DNA of 64,000 bases, from the IMG/VR virus record IMGVR_UViG_3300030107_004270, positions 276-64,275 of that record, one strand, 5' to 3'. This DNA is from a virus. The notes under the pieces are model-generated. The model did not search any database, had not been told where the DNA came from, and saw only the letters and a list, made by a program, of their open reading frames with translations. Below are positions 13,151 through 20,912 of the stretch, in pieces. The stretch's first letter is position 1. Each line of letters begins with the position of its first letter. A program made the position numbers and the translations under genes.

Positions 13151-13897
13151 TTACATTTCCTTTCTTTTATGTTGAGAATCTGAGTCCCATACTGTTTCTT
13201 CATCAACAAAATTGAGTCCATCACCAGTTACAAATTTCCAAGTTGCTAAGTTGGTAATTCCAATATACTCTTGCATCACTTCGGGAATAACATAAACACC
13301 TGCTGTATTACTATGTAGATATGTATGCAGAGTTTTAGGTGGCATTGCACCATATATTATATTATCTTTATTTAGAACACTTCTTACAAGACTACTAGCA
13401 TATGCTGGTCTTAAGTAGTGAAAGTTTGCTCCTAGCATTCTATCGCCTTTCTGTTCAAGGATATATGCAAGAGGTCTTTTATCATACCATTTGTATCTTT
13501 CTGGCCATTTAGCAGAGTAATTAAAAAAGCATAATTTTCCTGGAGGTACGTCTGATGAATTTACTGCTTCTACTCCATAGTTGTTCAGTTCAGTAAATAA
13601 TTGATCTGCATACCAATCTTTATCTTGATCCTTTCCTCCTGCTCTGATAATAATCTTTTCTGCAATTGTTAGTTCTTCTACTGTTTCAGTTTGTGGTTTT
13701 ATATTGTCAATATAACCCTTAAGACCACGAATATTTGTTATGAGTTGATCTTTTTTGAGCTTACTTATTTTACTCCAAGGTTCTTTATAGTATAAGTTGA
13801 TTCCTCTCAACTCATCTAAAGTATAACGTTCAAGTTTTTTTCTAGTACCATCAAGTTGTGAGTAGAAAAATGCTTTTCTTTTTTCTGAGTATGCCAT
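13151..13897 (-). CDS. Conserved structural-cluster protein, possibly DNA-end protector gp2-like
   Basis: 248 residues. The N-terminus contains a Rho-N/SAP-like helical region (LDELRGINLYYKEPWSKISKLKKDQLITNIR). The second half has PPGKLCFFNYSAK, YKWYDKRPLAYIL and MLGANFHYLRPAYASSLVRSVLN, a G-L-F-Y ... Y-D-x-x-P-L ... HYLxP pattern that I associate with proteins labelled DNA-end protector in marine T4-like phages. T4 also clusters genes 2, 4 and 53, which is consistent with the neighbours here. The assignment is tentative. It is adjacent to gp48 and overlaps gp4 by 1 nt. Alternatively it is an unassigned tail-completion factor. Confidence 0.6.
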   Translation of the reverse strand: MAYSEKRKAFFYSQLDGTRKKLERYTLDELRGINLYYKEPWSKISKLKKDQLITNIRGLKGYIDNIKPQTETVEELTIAEKIIIRAGGKDQDKDWYADQLFTELNNYGVEAVNSSDVPPGKLCFFNYSAKWPERYKWYDKRPLAYILEQKGDRMLGANFHYLRPAYASSLVRSVLNKDNIIYGAMPPKTLHTYLHSNTAGVYVIPEVMQEYIGITNLATWKFVTGDGLNFVDEETVWDSDSQHKRKEM

Positions 13898-14334
13898 TAG
13901 ACTCCTAGATCATCTTCGGTCATAATTTTAAATTCATAATTACGATCAGCACAAAACTCTCTTGCTGCTTTCCACTTTGCTTGATTGATAACCCATGTTT
14001 GTACAGAGTATGCCCATGCTTTAGTCCTTCTTTTGGGATTTTGATTGGGTCTTTGTACTTGTCTCTTAGGTTTAACTTCAATCACCATAACTCTCAATTT
14101 ATTGTTCTTGTCTCTATATTTAATAAAGAAGTCTGGAAAATATCTATGAACTCTTTTATCTTTAGGTGAGATATATGGAATCCAAAATTCTTCTGATTGC
14201 CATTCATTAACACTTTCGTTTAGATCACAGTAGTCCATGAACTTTCGTTCCCAAAGTGATCTGTATATTATATTAGTTGGGTCTCCTTTATATTTTTTAG
14301 GATGCCTCGGCCGAAACTTTCCATTATATGACAT
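13897..14334 (-). CDS. 4: Head completion protein gp4
   Basis: 145 residues, like T4 gp4 (about 150). The core reads GDPTNIIYRSLWERKFMDYCD, WIPYISPKDKRVHRYFPDFFIKY and VMVIEVKPKRQ, a TnsA/PD-(D/E)XK-like nuclease layout with E (ERK), D (PDF) and E-x-K (EVK). It also has the NQAKWKAAREFCADRNYEFKIMTEDD end. gp4 completes packaged heads so that tails can join, and may trim DNA ends. It is the first gene of the minus-strand group, preceded by a late element (14361) overlapping the divergent gene's start. Confidence 0.92.
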   Translation of the reverse strand: MSYNGKFRPRHPKKYKGDPTNIIYRSLWERKFMDYCDLNESVNEWQSEEFWIPYISPKDKRVHRYFPDFFIKYRDKNNKLRVMVIEVKPKRQVQRPNQNPKRRTKAWAYSVQTWVINQAKWKAAREFCADRNYEFKIMTEDDLGV

Positions 14335-14360
14335 ACATAGTATAGTATAACTATAGAAAA

Positions 14361-14367
14361 TATTTAG
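14361..14367 (-). promoter_or_regulatory. Late-promoter-like element for the gp4 group
   Basis: CTAAATA on the minus strand, 26 nt before the gp4 ATG and directly touching the ATG (14368) of the divergent plus-strand gene. The 33-bp divergent spacer also contains the near-palindromic ATAGTATAGTATAACTATAG. Confidence 0.55.
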
Positions 14368-15189
14368 ATGTCCAACAACACTACTAGAAGTGTTTTACCT
14401 TTATACCAAAAATTTACTGGAAAAGGAGAGATTCCAGGTTCCAGTAGAAAGGTTAATGGGTTCGCTCTTACTAGTCAATATAAAGTTAGTTTAGGTATTG
14501 ATTTCACTTCTGCATCTGAAGATACTTTAGGTGGTTTCTTAAGAACATCTGACATTGTAAGTGAACGTGCTGATATACATGCCTTTGATTTTTATGCTTC
14601 TGAAGTAACATTACCTGGTGCTACTTTTGATATGTCAGAAGAGATGGGTGCTCGTCAGGGAACTATAGAAAGATTTGGAACTCGGAGAATCTTTGCACCT
14701 CTAAGTATTACATTCTATGTTGATAGAGAATTTAAAACAATTCGTTTATTTGAAGAGTGGATGAACTTTATGAATCCAATTCATAATAGAGATGGAAGAT
14801 ATAAAGGAAACGTTCAGGGACAGAGAGAGTATAGAGATAGGAATAGTTATTATAAGTTTAGGTATCCAGATTCTTATAAGAGAAATATTGTTGTTACTAA
14901 ATTTGATAAAGCATTCTATGGGGATTCTACTTTAAGTTTTACCTCTAGAATAAATCGTGGCAACCCAAATAATACTCAGATATCACAAGGGTTTGTTCCT
15001 CAAGAGATATTGTGCTATGATTTTATTGATGCATTTCCACATAACCTTGTTGCAATTCCATTATCCTATGATGGAAGTACAATAACTCAGGTTACAGTTG
15101 AGTTTCAATATCTTAGATATAATACTATTACTAACTCTGATGGAGCAATGACTTACATTCCTTTACCAGTGTTTCCATTTAATCCTTAA
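14368..15189 (+). CDS. 54: Baseplate tail-tube initiator (gp54-like)
   Basis: 273 residues with the tail-tube-like fold: VNGFALTSQYKVSLGIDF, FYASEVTLPGATFDMSEEMG, RRIFAPLSITFYVDREFKTI, FEEWMNFMNPIHNRDGRY and a final VTVEFQYLRYNTI strand. Together with gp48 these proteins nucleate the tail tube on the hub. The family gp54 is my best match; a tail-tube paralogue is the alternative, but the baseplate neighbourhood favours gp54. It diverges from gp4 and is followed 34 nt later by gp26. Confidence 0.72.
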   Translation: MSNNTTRSVLPLYQKFTGKGEIPGSSRKVNGFALTSQYKVSLGIDFTSASEDTLGGFLRTSDIVSERADIHAFDFYASEVTLPGATFDMSEEMGARQGTIERFGTRRIFAPLSITFYVDREFKTIRLFEEWMNFMNPIHNRDGRYKGNVQGQREYRDRNSYYKFRYPDSYKRNIVVTKFDKAFYGDSTLSFTSRINRGNPNNTQISQGFVPQEILCYDFIDAFPHNLVAIPLSYDGSTITQVTVEFQYLRYNTITNSDGAMTYIPLPVFPFNP

Positions 15190-15223
15190 TTAACCTCCTA
15201 TATAAAATACTGAAGAAAATATT

Positions 15224-15943
15224 ATGCCTTTACCAAAGATCTCGACCCCGACGTATGAGTTGGTCTTACCATCAACAGGGAAGAAAGTAAAATACAGACC
15301 ATTTCTTGTAAGAGAAGAAAAAATTCTAATTCTTGCATTGGAAAGTGAAAATACAAAGCAGATTACTACTGCTATCAAATCAATTTTGAAAGAGTGTATT
15401 AGTACAAGGGGAGTTAAAGTTGATGATCTTCCTACTTTTGATATTGAATATTTGTTCCTCAATATTAGAGGTAAATCTGTAGGTGAAGCATTGGATCTAA
15501 TGGTAACTTGTCCTGATGATGGGGAAACTCAAGTACCTGTTAAGATTTTCATTGATGAGATAGAAGTACAAAAGGATCCTAAACATACTCAAGATATTAA
15601 ACTTGATGATACTTTGACTCTTAGAATGAAGTACCCATCACTGAATGAGTTTATTCAAAATAATTTTGATTTTAATGAAGATGATAGTGTGGATGCTTCA
15701 TTTAATATTATTTCCTCATGTATTGATCAAGTTTATAATGAAGATGAATCTTGGGCAGCATCAGATTGCACTAAGAAAGAACTTAAGGAATGGGTTGAAA
15801 CTTTAAATACAAATCAATTTAAAGAAGTTGAATCATTCTTTACTACAATGCCTAAACTTTCACACACAATTAAGGTTAAAAATCCTAAGACTAAAGTTGA
15901 AAGTGATATAACATTGGAGGGATTAACAAGTTTTTTCGGGTAA
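15224..15943 (+). CDS. 26: Baseplate hub protein gp26-like
   Basis: 239 residues matching the T4 baseplate gp26/gp51 family: start LPKISTPTYELVLPSTGKKV and YRPFLVREEKILILALESEN, then a Cys-containing insert region (MVTCPDDGETQVPVKI), LRMKYPSLNEF, CIDQVYNEDE and an end LKEWVETLNTNQFKEVESFF. In T4, gp26 is part of the early hub assembly pathway. It is followed by the 60-residue gp51-like gene, 2 nt away, which fits the gp26-gp51 pairing. Confidence 0.82.
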   Translation: MPLPKISTPTYELVLPSTGKKVKYRPFLVREEKILILALESENTKQITTAIKSILKECISTRGVKVDDLPTFDIEYLFLNIRGKSVGEALDLMVTCPDDGETQVPVKIFIDEIEVQKDPKHTQDIKLDDTLTLRMKYPSLNEFIQNNFDFNEDDSVDASFNIISSCIDQVYNEDESWAASDCTKKELKEWVETLNTNQFKEVESFFTTMPKLSHTIKVKNPKTKVESDITLEGLTSFFG

Positions 15944-15945
15944 GT

Positions 15946-16128
15946 ATGACTCATATTGATCTTGAGTCATACTTTAAGTTGAATTTTTCTTTGATTCAGC
16001 ATCATAAATATTCATTAACTGAGATTGAAAATTTAATGCCTTGGGAAAGGGATATATATGTTGCAATGCTAAATCAATATATTGAAGAAGAAAACCTAAA
16101 AGCGAAACAAGCACAGTCAACTTACTAA
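15946..16128 (+). CDS. 51: Hub assembly catalyst (gp51-like), 60 residues
   Basis: A short protein: MTHIDLESYFKLNFSLIQHH, then KYSLTEIENLMPWERDIYVAMLNQYIEEENLKAKQ. The F-x-L-x-x-H-x-Y-S pattern and PWER-x-IY-x-x-LL are shared by the gp51-like family and by the C-terminal parts of tail assembly chaperones. gp51 catalyses hub formation in T4 without being retained in the virion. It lies 2 nt after gp26 and directly before a hub gene. It is shorter than T4 gp51, a common finding in cyanophages. Confidence 0.62.
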   Translation: MTHIDLESYFKLNFSLIQHHKYSLTEIENLMPWERDIYVAMLNQYIEEENLKAKQAQSTY

Positions 16129-17841
16129 ATGGCACCGATTATCAAACCAGGTATTCAACCAAAAAATATTACAAACTCTCCTCGTGCAAGAGTAGGTGGG
16201 ATTAATTCTCCTGCAAGAAAGTTATCACCATTAGTTGAAAATATATCTGCCAAGAATCCTTTTAGTAATATACAAAGAAGAAATCCAGAACTTAGAAATG
16301 TAAGAGGTGCAAGAACCTTAACTAATATGATGAGTACTTTTGGTACTGCAAAGAATGAAAAGATAATAAGAAAGAATTTACAACTACTTAGAAATAGTTT
16401 AGTTGAATCATTTGAAATGGCTAAGTTGTTACGTACAACTGGTAATGAAACTAGTAAAGAAATAAACAAATCACGTCTTGCTGTAGGAGCAGCACTTGCT
16501 GCTCTTGCTGCAACATTATTAGGTGGAAAGAAGAAAAAGAAAGATGATGATGATAAGAAGGGTGATGATAATAATAAAAAGACTGAAAATCAATTTGCAA
16601 AAAGTATTCGTGAGTTCTTTGAAGGAATTAAAGGTGCATTTGCGAAAGGTTGGGAACAGGCTAAAGATGAAGGAAAGGAGTGGGGAGAGAATATAAAAGT
16701 AGTATTTGATGATATTGGAAATATTTTTATTGGATTGAGAGATTCAGTTGAAGGAGTACTTGCAACTTCTTGGGAAGGAACTAAGTCATTTATTGGTGAC
16801 CTTAATGAAGGTTTAGGAAATTTATTTAAGGATATAACGGAATGGATTGGCAACATTGAAATTAATTGGGGTGGTATATTGGGAAGTATTGGAACTTTTG
16901 GATTATGGCTTATCAAATTGGAGTGGATGAAAGGAATGGCTCTTGCCCAAACAAATGATGACTCTAAACCAGTTGGGAAATCGGGCGGTAAAATTATAGG
17001 ACCATCACATGATCAAGGTGGAGTTGATATTAATGCTGAAGGTGGTGAGGTTTTGATGAGTAATGCTGCTGGTAATTTGTGGGGAAGAGATAATCTTCTA
17101 CAGATGAATGCAGAAGCTGTTACTGGAAAGAAAAATAAAAAGAAAAAACCACTTTTAAATTTAACTGAAGAAGATTATAAATGGTTGGCATATGCAATTA
17201 GTGGAGAGGCAGAGAGGGGTACTGATGATGAGTTTGGAGTTGCTGCATCCATTTTAAATAGAGTTGCTTCCCCACATTTTAAAGGAAGTGTTGAAAGTGT
17301 TGTAAATAATCCTGGCCAGTATGAGGCAATTACTAAAGGTACTGCTTTTCATGATAAAGACTTGGCAGCATTTCTTCAATCAGAGGAAGGACAGAAGGGA
17401 ATAGTAGCAGCACTAGAAAAATTACAAGGAAGAACAGACTTTAAAGGTCAAAGTCAAATTGGTAATAGGGTTGTTGATGAGGACCCTATGTTCTCCGATA
17501 TGGGTAACTTCTTTCATTATTTTTGGCAACAACCTGGTGTAAAAAAACCAGAAGGATGGACGAAATCTAACTGGGAACAGTTTTTAAATCAATCTAAAGT
17601 TGATGGAGTTAAGAATAAGAATGTATCTTCAATTGAATCTCAGATGAATAAAGGTGGAATTGTAAATGTTGCACTTGGTAACCAAGGTGTTCAGGTTATT
17701 CCTTCATCAACTGGTAAAAAAACTCAAGTAGTTAATTCTACTCCAGCAAGTAGTAATGGACCATCTTTACCATTTCTTTCTGCAAGTAATCCAAATTCTT
17801 CTAATCTTCCTTACAAAGTAATTTGTAACATCTATGGGTAA
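16129..17841 (+). CDS. Hub/tape-measure-like protein with SleB cell-wall hydrolase domain
   Basis: 570 residues. The N-terminal 110 are basic and helical, then a hydrophobic segment (VGAALAALAATLLGG), a KKKKKDDDDKKGDDNNKK linker, and an amphipathic Trp-rich helix region (about 150-265). GPSHDQGGVDINAEGGEVLM (near 290) is a motif of phage tail proteins. Residues about 345-480 form a Hydrolase_2/SleB-like domain: YAISGEAERGTDDEFGVAAS, LNRVASPHF, VVNNPGQYEAI, with Glu in GEAE as the expected catalytic residue. It probably cuts peptidoglycan during DNA entry. The place in the hub operon (between gp51-like and gp27-like) fits a gp29-like role. Confidence 0.75.
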   Translation: MAPIIKPGIQPKNITNSPRARVGGINSPARKLSPLVENISAKNPFSNIQRRNPELRNVRGARTLTNMMSTFGTAKNEKIIRKNLQLLRNSLVESFEMAKLLRTTGNETSKEINKSRLAVGAALAALAATLLGGKKKKKDDDDKKGDDNNKKTENQFAKSIREFFEGIKGAFAKGWEQAKDEGKEWGENIKVVFDDIGNIFIGLRDSVEGVLATSWEGTKSFIGDLNEGLGNLFKDITEWIGNIEINWGGILGSIGTFGLWLIKLEWMKGMALAQTNDDSKPVGKSGGKIIGPSHDQGGVDINAEGGEVLMSNAAGNLWGRDNLLQMNAEAVTGKKNKKKKPLLNLTEEDYKWLAYAISGEAERGTDDEFGVAASILNRVASPHFKGSVESVVNNPGQYEAITKGTAFHDKDLAAFLQSEEGQKGIVAALEKLQGRTDFKGQSQIGNRVVDEDPMFSDMGNFFHYFWQQPGVKKPEGWTKSNWEQFLNQSKVDGVKNKNVSSIESQMNKGGIVNVALGNQGVQVIPSSTGKKTQVVNSTPASSNGPSLPFLSASNPNSSNLPYKVICNIYG

Positions 17842-17847
17842 TCAATA

Positions 17848-19284
17848 ATGGCACCAGGAACAGCAGCACCAATTAGAGATCCGAGTAGGAATGATTTTAA
17901 ATCTCCTTTAAAGAAAGCAGCAAGGAGAATAGTAACAGCACCAACTTTTAATGTTATTAGGACTATAGATTTTGATAAGAAGTCTGAGTATGATAAATTT
18001 ATTAAGTTTATTGATTCTAGTAATAAAGAATTAGCAAAAATAAAATTAACAGGACCAGGAATTGATAGTAAAAAATTACCATTACCTATATTTCCACCAG
18101 GTTGGGATGAAATATTCACTCAGGGTAAATCATTACAATTATCTTGGTTTAAACGGATCCTTGAGAATTGGAAAAAATTTACTAAGTGGTTTAAAAGTAA
18201 AAGTAGAATTGGTAGATGGTCACGTAATCAGTTGGCAAGGTGGAAAAAAATACAGAGAAAAATTAAAAATCTTATTAAGCGTATTAAGAGTATAAAATGG
18301 AAAGATTTATTGAATAGGGTAAAGAATAATAAATTCATAAAGGGATTAATGGATTGGATTAAAAGTCCAAAGAAATGGCCTAAATTTCCCAAATGGCCAA
18401 AGGATTTACTTACAAAAACTAAGGAGGCATTTGATAAATTTAAACAAATTAATTGGAAACAGATATTAGAATATGCTGGATGGATTAAAGGTATAGGTAA
18501 TATTATTCTTGGTAAAGCAACTCCGTGGGGTCTTGTTGCTACAACAATTATTAATGATATTGTGAATACAGGTACAAGTAAATATCCAGATATGCAGGGA
18601 CCAAATGCATGGTTTAATGATCCTTCAATGCATGTTGAAGAAATTTATAGTCAACTTAAAAGGAACGGTCATGAAACTGATGTGGAAAGACTTGAAGCAC
18701 TTGGAATGACGGAAGAAAGACTTGAAAAGTATATAAAGTTTTTAAAAGAGAAGGCTGAATTGGCAGAAAAATATGGTAGTGAATACTCAAATCTTAATAC
18801 TAAAAGTGATATTGATGCTCAGTTAGCAGAACTTGAAGAGAAGTGGAAAATGTTAAGGAAAGAACAGGGTAATATTAATGACATGATTAATCCTCAAAGA
18901 AGGATGCCTATGATTCAAGATGAACTTAGTGAAATCCTTCAAAAACAAAGATATCTAGAGTTGAAAAAACGTGATGTAAATAATGATGATAACCAATCAA
19001 GTATTCAAACTGATAGTAATGGATTGAGTATTGCTCAAATGTTTTCGACGGATTCTTCAATACTTCCTTTAAATTATTCCGATTCATCTCTTAGTAATTC
19101 TGCTATATTTAATAATGCTCCACAGATATATGTGATGGAGTCTGAAGGGGAAACTAATTATGTACCATTTTCTGTTGGTGCATCTAGTAATAATTCTACT
19201 GGTTCAATGATGAATATTGATATGTCTGCTTTCAGTAGTGAAATGTTGGATCAATTTAGGATTGTTAAACTTAGTGGAGGGTAA
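17848..19284 (+). CDS. Tail hub/tape-measure-like structural protein
   Basis: 478 residues. A basic N-terminus leads into a striking Lys/Trp-rich amphipathic zone (residues about 100-205) with repeats such as WKKFTKWFKSKSR, IKSIKWKDLL, SPKKWPKFPKWPKDLL and FKQINWKQILEYAGW. A helical charged coiled coil follows (DVERLEALGMTEERLEKYIKFLKEKAELAEKYG, IDAQLAELEEKWKMLRKE), and a Ser/Asn-rich C-terminus. No enzyme motif is seen. The start MAPGTAAPI resembles that of the SleB protein just upstream. The location between that gene and gp27-like suggests a tail tape-measure or hub component; the Trp/Lys zone could act on membranes during DNA delivery. Confidence 0.68.
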   Translation: MAPGTAAPIRDPSRNDFKSPLKKAARRIVTAPTFNVIRTIDFDKKSEYDKFIKFIDSSNKELAKIKLTGPGIDSKKLPLPIFPPGWDEIFTQGKSLQLSWFKRILENWKKFTKWFKSKSRIGRWSRNQLARWKKIQRKIKNLIKRIKSIKWKDLLNRVKNNKFIKGLMDWIKSPKKWPKFPKWPKDLLTKTKEAFDKFKQINWKQILEYAGWIKGIGNIILGKATPWGLVATTIINDIVNTGTSKYPDMQGPNAWFNDPSMHVEEIYSQLKRNGHETDVERLEALGMTEERLEKYIKFLKEKAELAEKYGSEYSNLNTKSDIDAQLAELEEKWKMLRKEQGNINDMINPQRRMPMIQDELSEILQKQRYLELKKRDVNNDDNQSSIQTDSNGLSIAQMFSTDSSILPLNYSDSSLSNSAIFNNAPQIYVMESEGETNYVPFSVGASSNNSTGSMMNIDMSAFSSEMLDQFRIVKLSGG

Positions 19285-19290
19285 AATAAT

Positions 19291-20634
19291 ATGTCAGATT
19301 TAATATCAACAACGAGCTGGGGTGATGATGGAGTTACAATTTATCCTCTTTCTGGTGGGAAAAGTAAAGATATAGACTCCACTCGCCAACTATTATATTT
19401 TGATTACTTTGAAGATATATTGCAACCAGCTGTAACAGGAACACTCCGAATTATTAATTCTTATAGTTTAGTTAATGAACTTCCTATACGTGGTGGAGAG
19501 AAAATTCATGTGACTGTAAAGAGTCCAATGGGTTCTACTTATTATAAAAATGGTTTTGAAGTAACCTTAGTAGTTGGAAGAGTTGAAGGTGTTCTAATGG
19601 ATGATTTTAAAGAGGTATATGATTTACACCTTGTTTCGGAAGAGCATTTTCTGAATGAGCAAACAAGATGTATGAAAAAATATTTTAATACAAATATAGA
19701 TGCTCATGTTAGAGATATAATTACTAATGTTTTATATCAAGGTAGTGATGTTGATGATAAAAAGAAGATTTTAGCTGAAGAAACTTCTAATACATATTCC
19801 TTTATTGGTTCAAGTAAGAAACCATTTCATGCTTTGGAGTGGTTAGGTGTTAAATCTATTTCAAAATTAGGAAGTGGTGGTACTTCTGGAGAAGATAAGA
19901 CAGGAAAGAATAAAGGTACTGCTGGATTTTTATTTTATGAGAACCAAGAAGGATATAATTTTAGAAGTATTGATTCAATGGTTACTGGTTCTCAAGTTGG
20001 TTCTACTAAAGGAGATCCATCTTTTAAATATTTTTATACAGGTAAAGTAATTGAACATGCTAAAATTACAAATAATTTTAAGATTGTAAATTATCAATTT
20101 GCAGAGAGTATTGATTTGCAGAAAGCAATGAGTTTTGGTATGTATGCAAATGAGACATATTTTTATGACACTTATAATAATCAAGTATCTTTATATACTT
20201 ATGATTTGCAAGAGGAAACTAAGAGTGCTACTAGACTTGGAAAGGAGGATAAGATTTTTGTTAAGAGTGATTATGCTAAAAATTCTACTCGAAGTTTGTT
20301 TAGATTCTCTGATCATGGAACTTTAGGTAGTGATGGTACTCTTGGAGATTCGGGTAGAGATGATGGTGATATGGCGAAATCCTTTTCTAGATACAATTTA
20401 TTGTTTACTCAGGCACTAAATATTTCAGTTCCGTGTAACACTAAATTAAAAGTAGGTGATCTAATTTATTGTGAATTTCCACAAATGGAAGGAGGTCAAC
20501 CTAAAGATGTTGATCCTGAAATTAGTGGAAATTATGTTATCAGAAAAGTTAGACATCGTATTTCAGCGAATCAAAGTATGAGTTATGTTATGTTAATGAG
20601 AGATTCTTATGGATTATACGGACCCGACGAATAG
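19291..20634 (+). CDS. 27: Baseplate hub protein gp27-like
   Basis: 447 residues. Opening strands (DDGVTIYPLSGGKSKDIDST, LLYFDYFEDILQPAVTGTLRI), INSYSLVNELPIRGGEKIHVTV and a later domain (TGFLFYENQEGYNFRSID-like, LLFTQALNISVPCNTKLKVGDLIYCEFP, GNYVIRKVRHRIS, YVMLMRDSYG) match the tail-hub fold of T4 gp27 and related VgrG/D-type hubs. gp27 forms the trimeric ring that carries gp5. It is 6 nt after the previous gene and followed by a strong AGGAGG ribosome site for the CP12-like gene. Confidence 0.78.
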   Translation: MSDLISTTSWGDDGVTIYPLSGGKSKDIDSTRQLLYFDYFEDILQPAVTGTLRIINSYSLVNELPIRGGEKIHVTVKSPMGSTYYKNGFEVTLVVGRVEGVLMDDFKEVYDLHLVSEEHFLNEQTRCMKKYFNTNIDAHVRDIITNVLYQGSDVDDKKKILAEETSNTYSFIGSSKKPFHALEWLGVKSISKLGSGGTSGEDKTGKNKGTAGFLFYENQEGYNFRSIDSMVTGSQVGSTKGDPSFKYFYTGKVIEHAKITNNFKIVNYQFAESIDLQKAMSFGMYANETYFYDTYNNQVSLYTYDLQEETKSATRLGKEDKIFVKSDYAKNSTRSLFRFSDHGTLGSDGTLGDSGRDDGDMAKSFSRYNLLFTQALNISVPCNTKLKVGDLIYCEFPQMEGGQPKDVDPEISGNYVIRKVRHRISANQSMSYVMLMRDSYGLYGPDE

Positions 20635-20642
20635 GAGGTTTT

Positions 20643-20912
20643 ATGACTACTAAAGTACCAGAACACGATCTCAATCATGAGGTTTATATTGATCCAAAGG
20701 ATCATAAAGAGCATGTCAATCATGGCATGATTGAATATAGCGAGTCAGATCTAGAGATGCACAATGATGCTTTCCATGATCACACAGAGGAGGAAGTAGA
20801 ACCTAATGATGGTAAGATCAATGATTGGCACACACGCCATGAAGATAAGCACTTAGAAGTGTATTGTGATAACCATCCAGATTCACTAGAATGTAGAGTG
20901 TATGACGACTAA
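20643..20912 (+). CDS. cp12: CP12-like protein with C-terminal GAPDH-binding cysteine motif
   Basis: 89 residues. The end reads HLEVYCDNHPDSLECRVYDD: C75-x8-C84 with ECRVYDD is the diagnostic C-terminal loop of CP12, the small regulator that binds GAPDH and PRK and shuts down the Calvin cycle. The N-terminal CP12 cysteine pair is missing and replaced by a His/Asp/Glu-rich segment (EHDLNHEVYIDPKDHKEHVN, MHNDAFHDHTEEE). So it should be able to contact GAPDH by the C-terminal part but not form the N-terminal disulfide. It has a strong AGGAGG site (20635-20640) and overlaps the gp5 start by 1 nt. Phage cp12 is known; its place here between gp27-like and gp5 is notable. Confidence 0.8.
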   Translation: MTTKVPEHDLNHEVYIDPKDHKEHVNHGMIEYSESDLEMHNDAFHDHTEEEVEPNDGKINDWHTRHEDKHLEVYCDNHPDSLECRVYDD

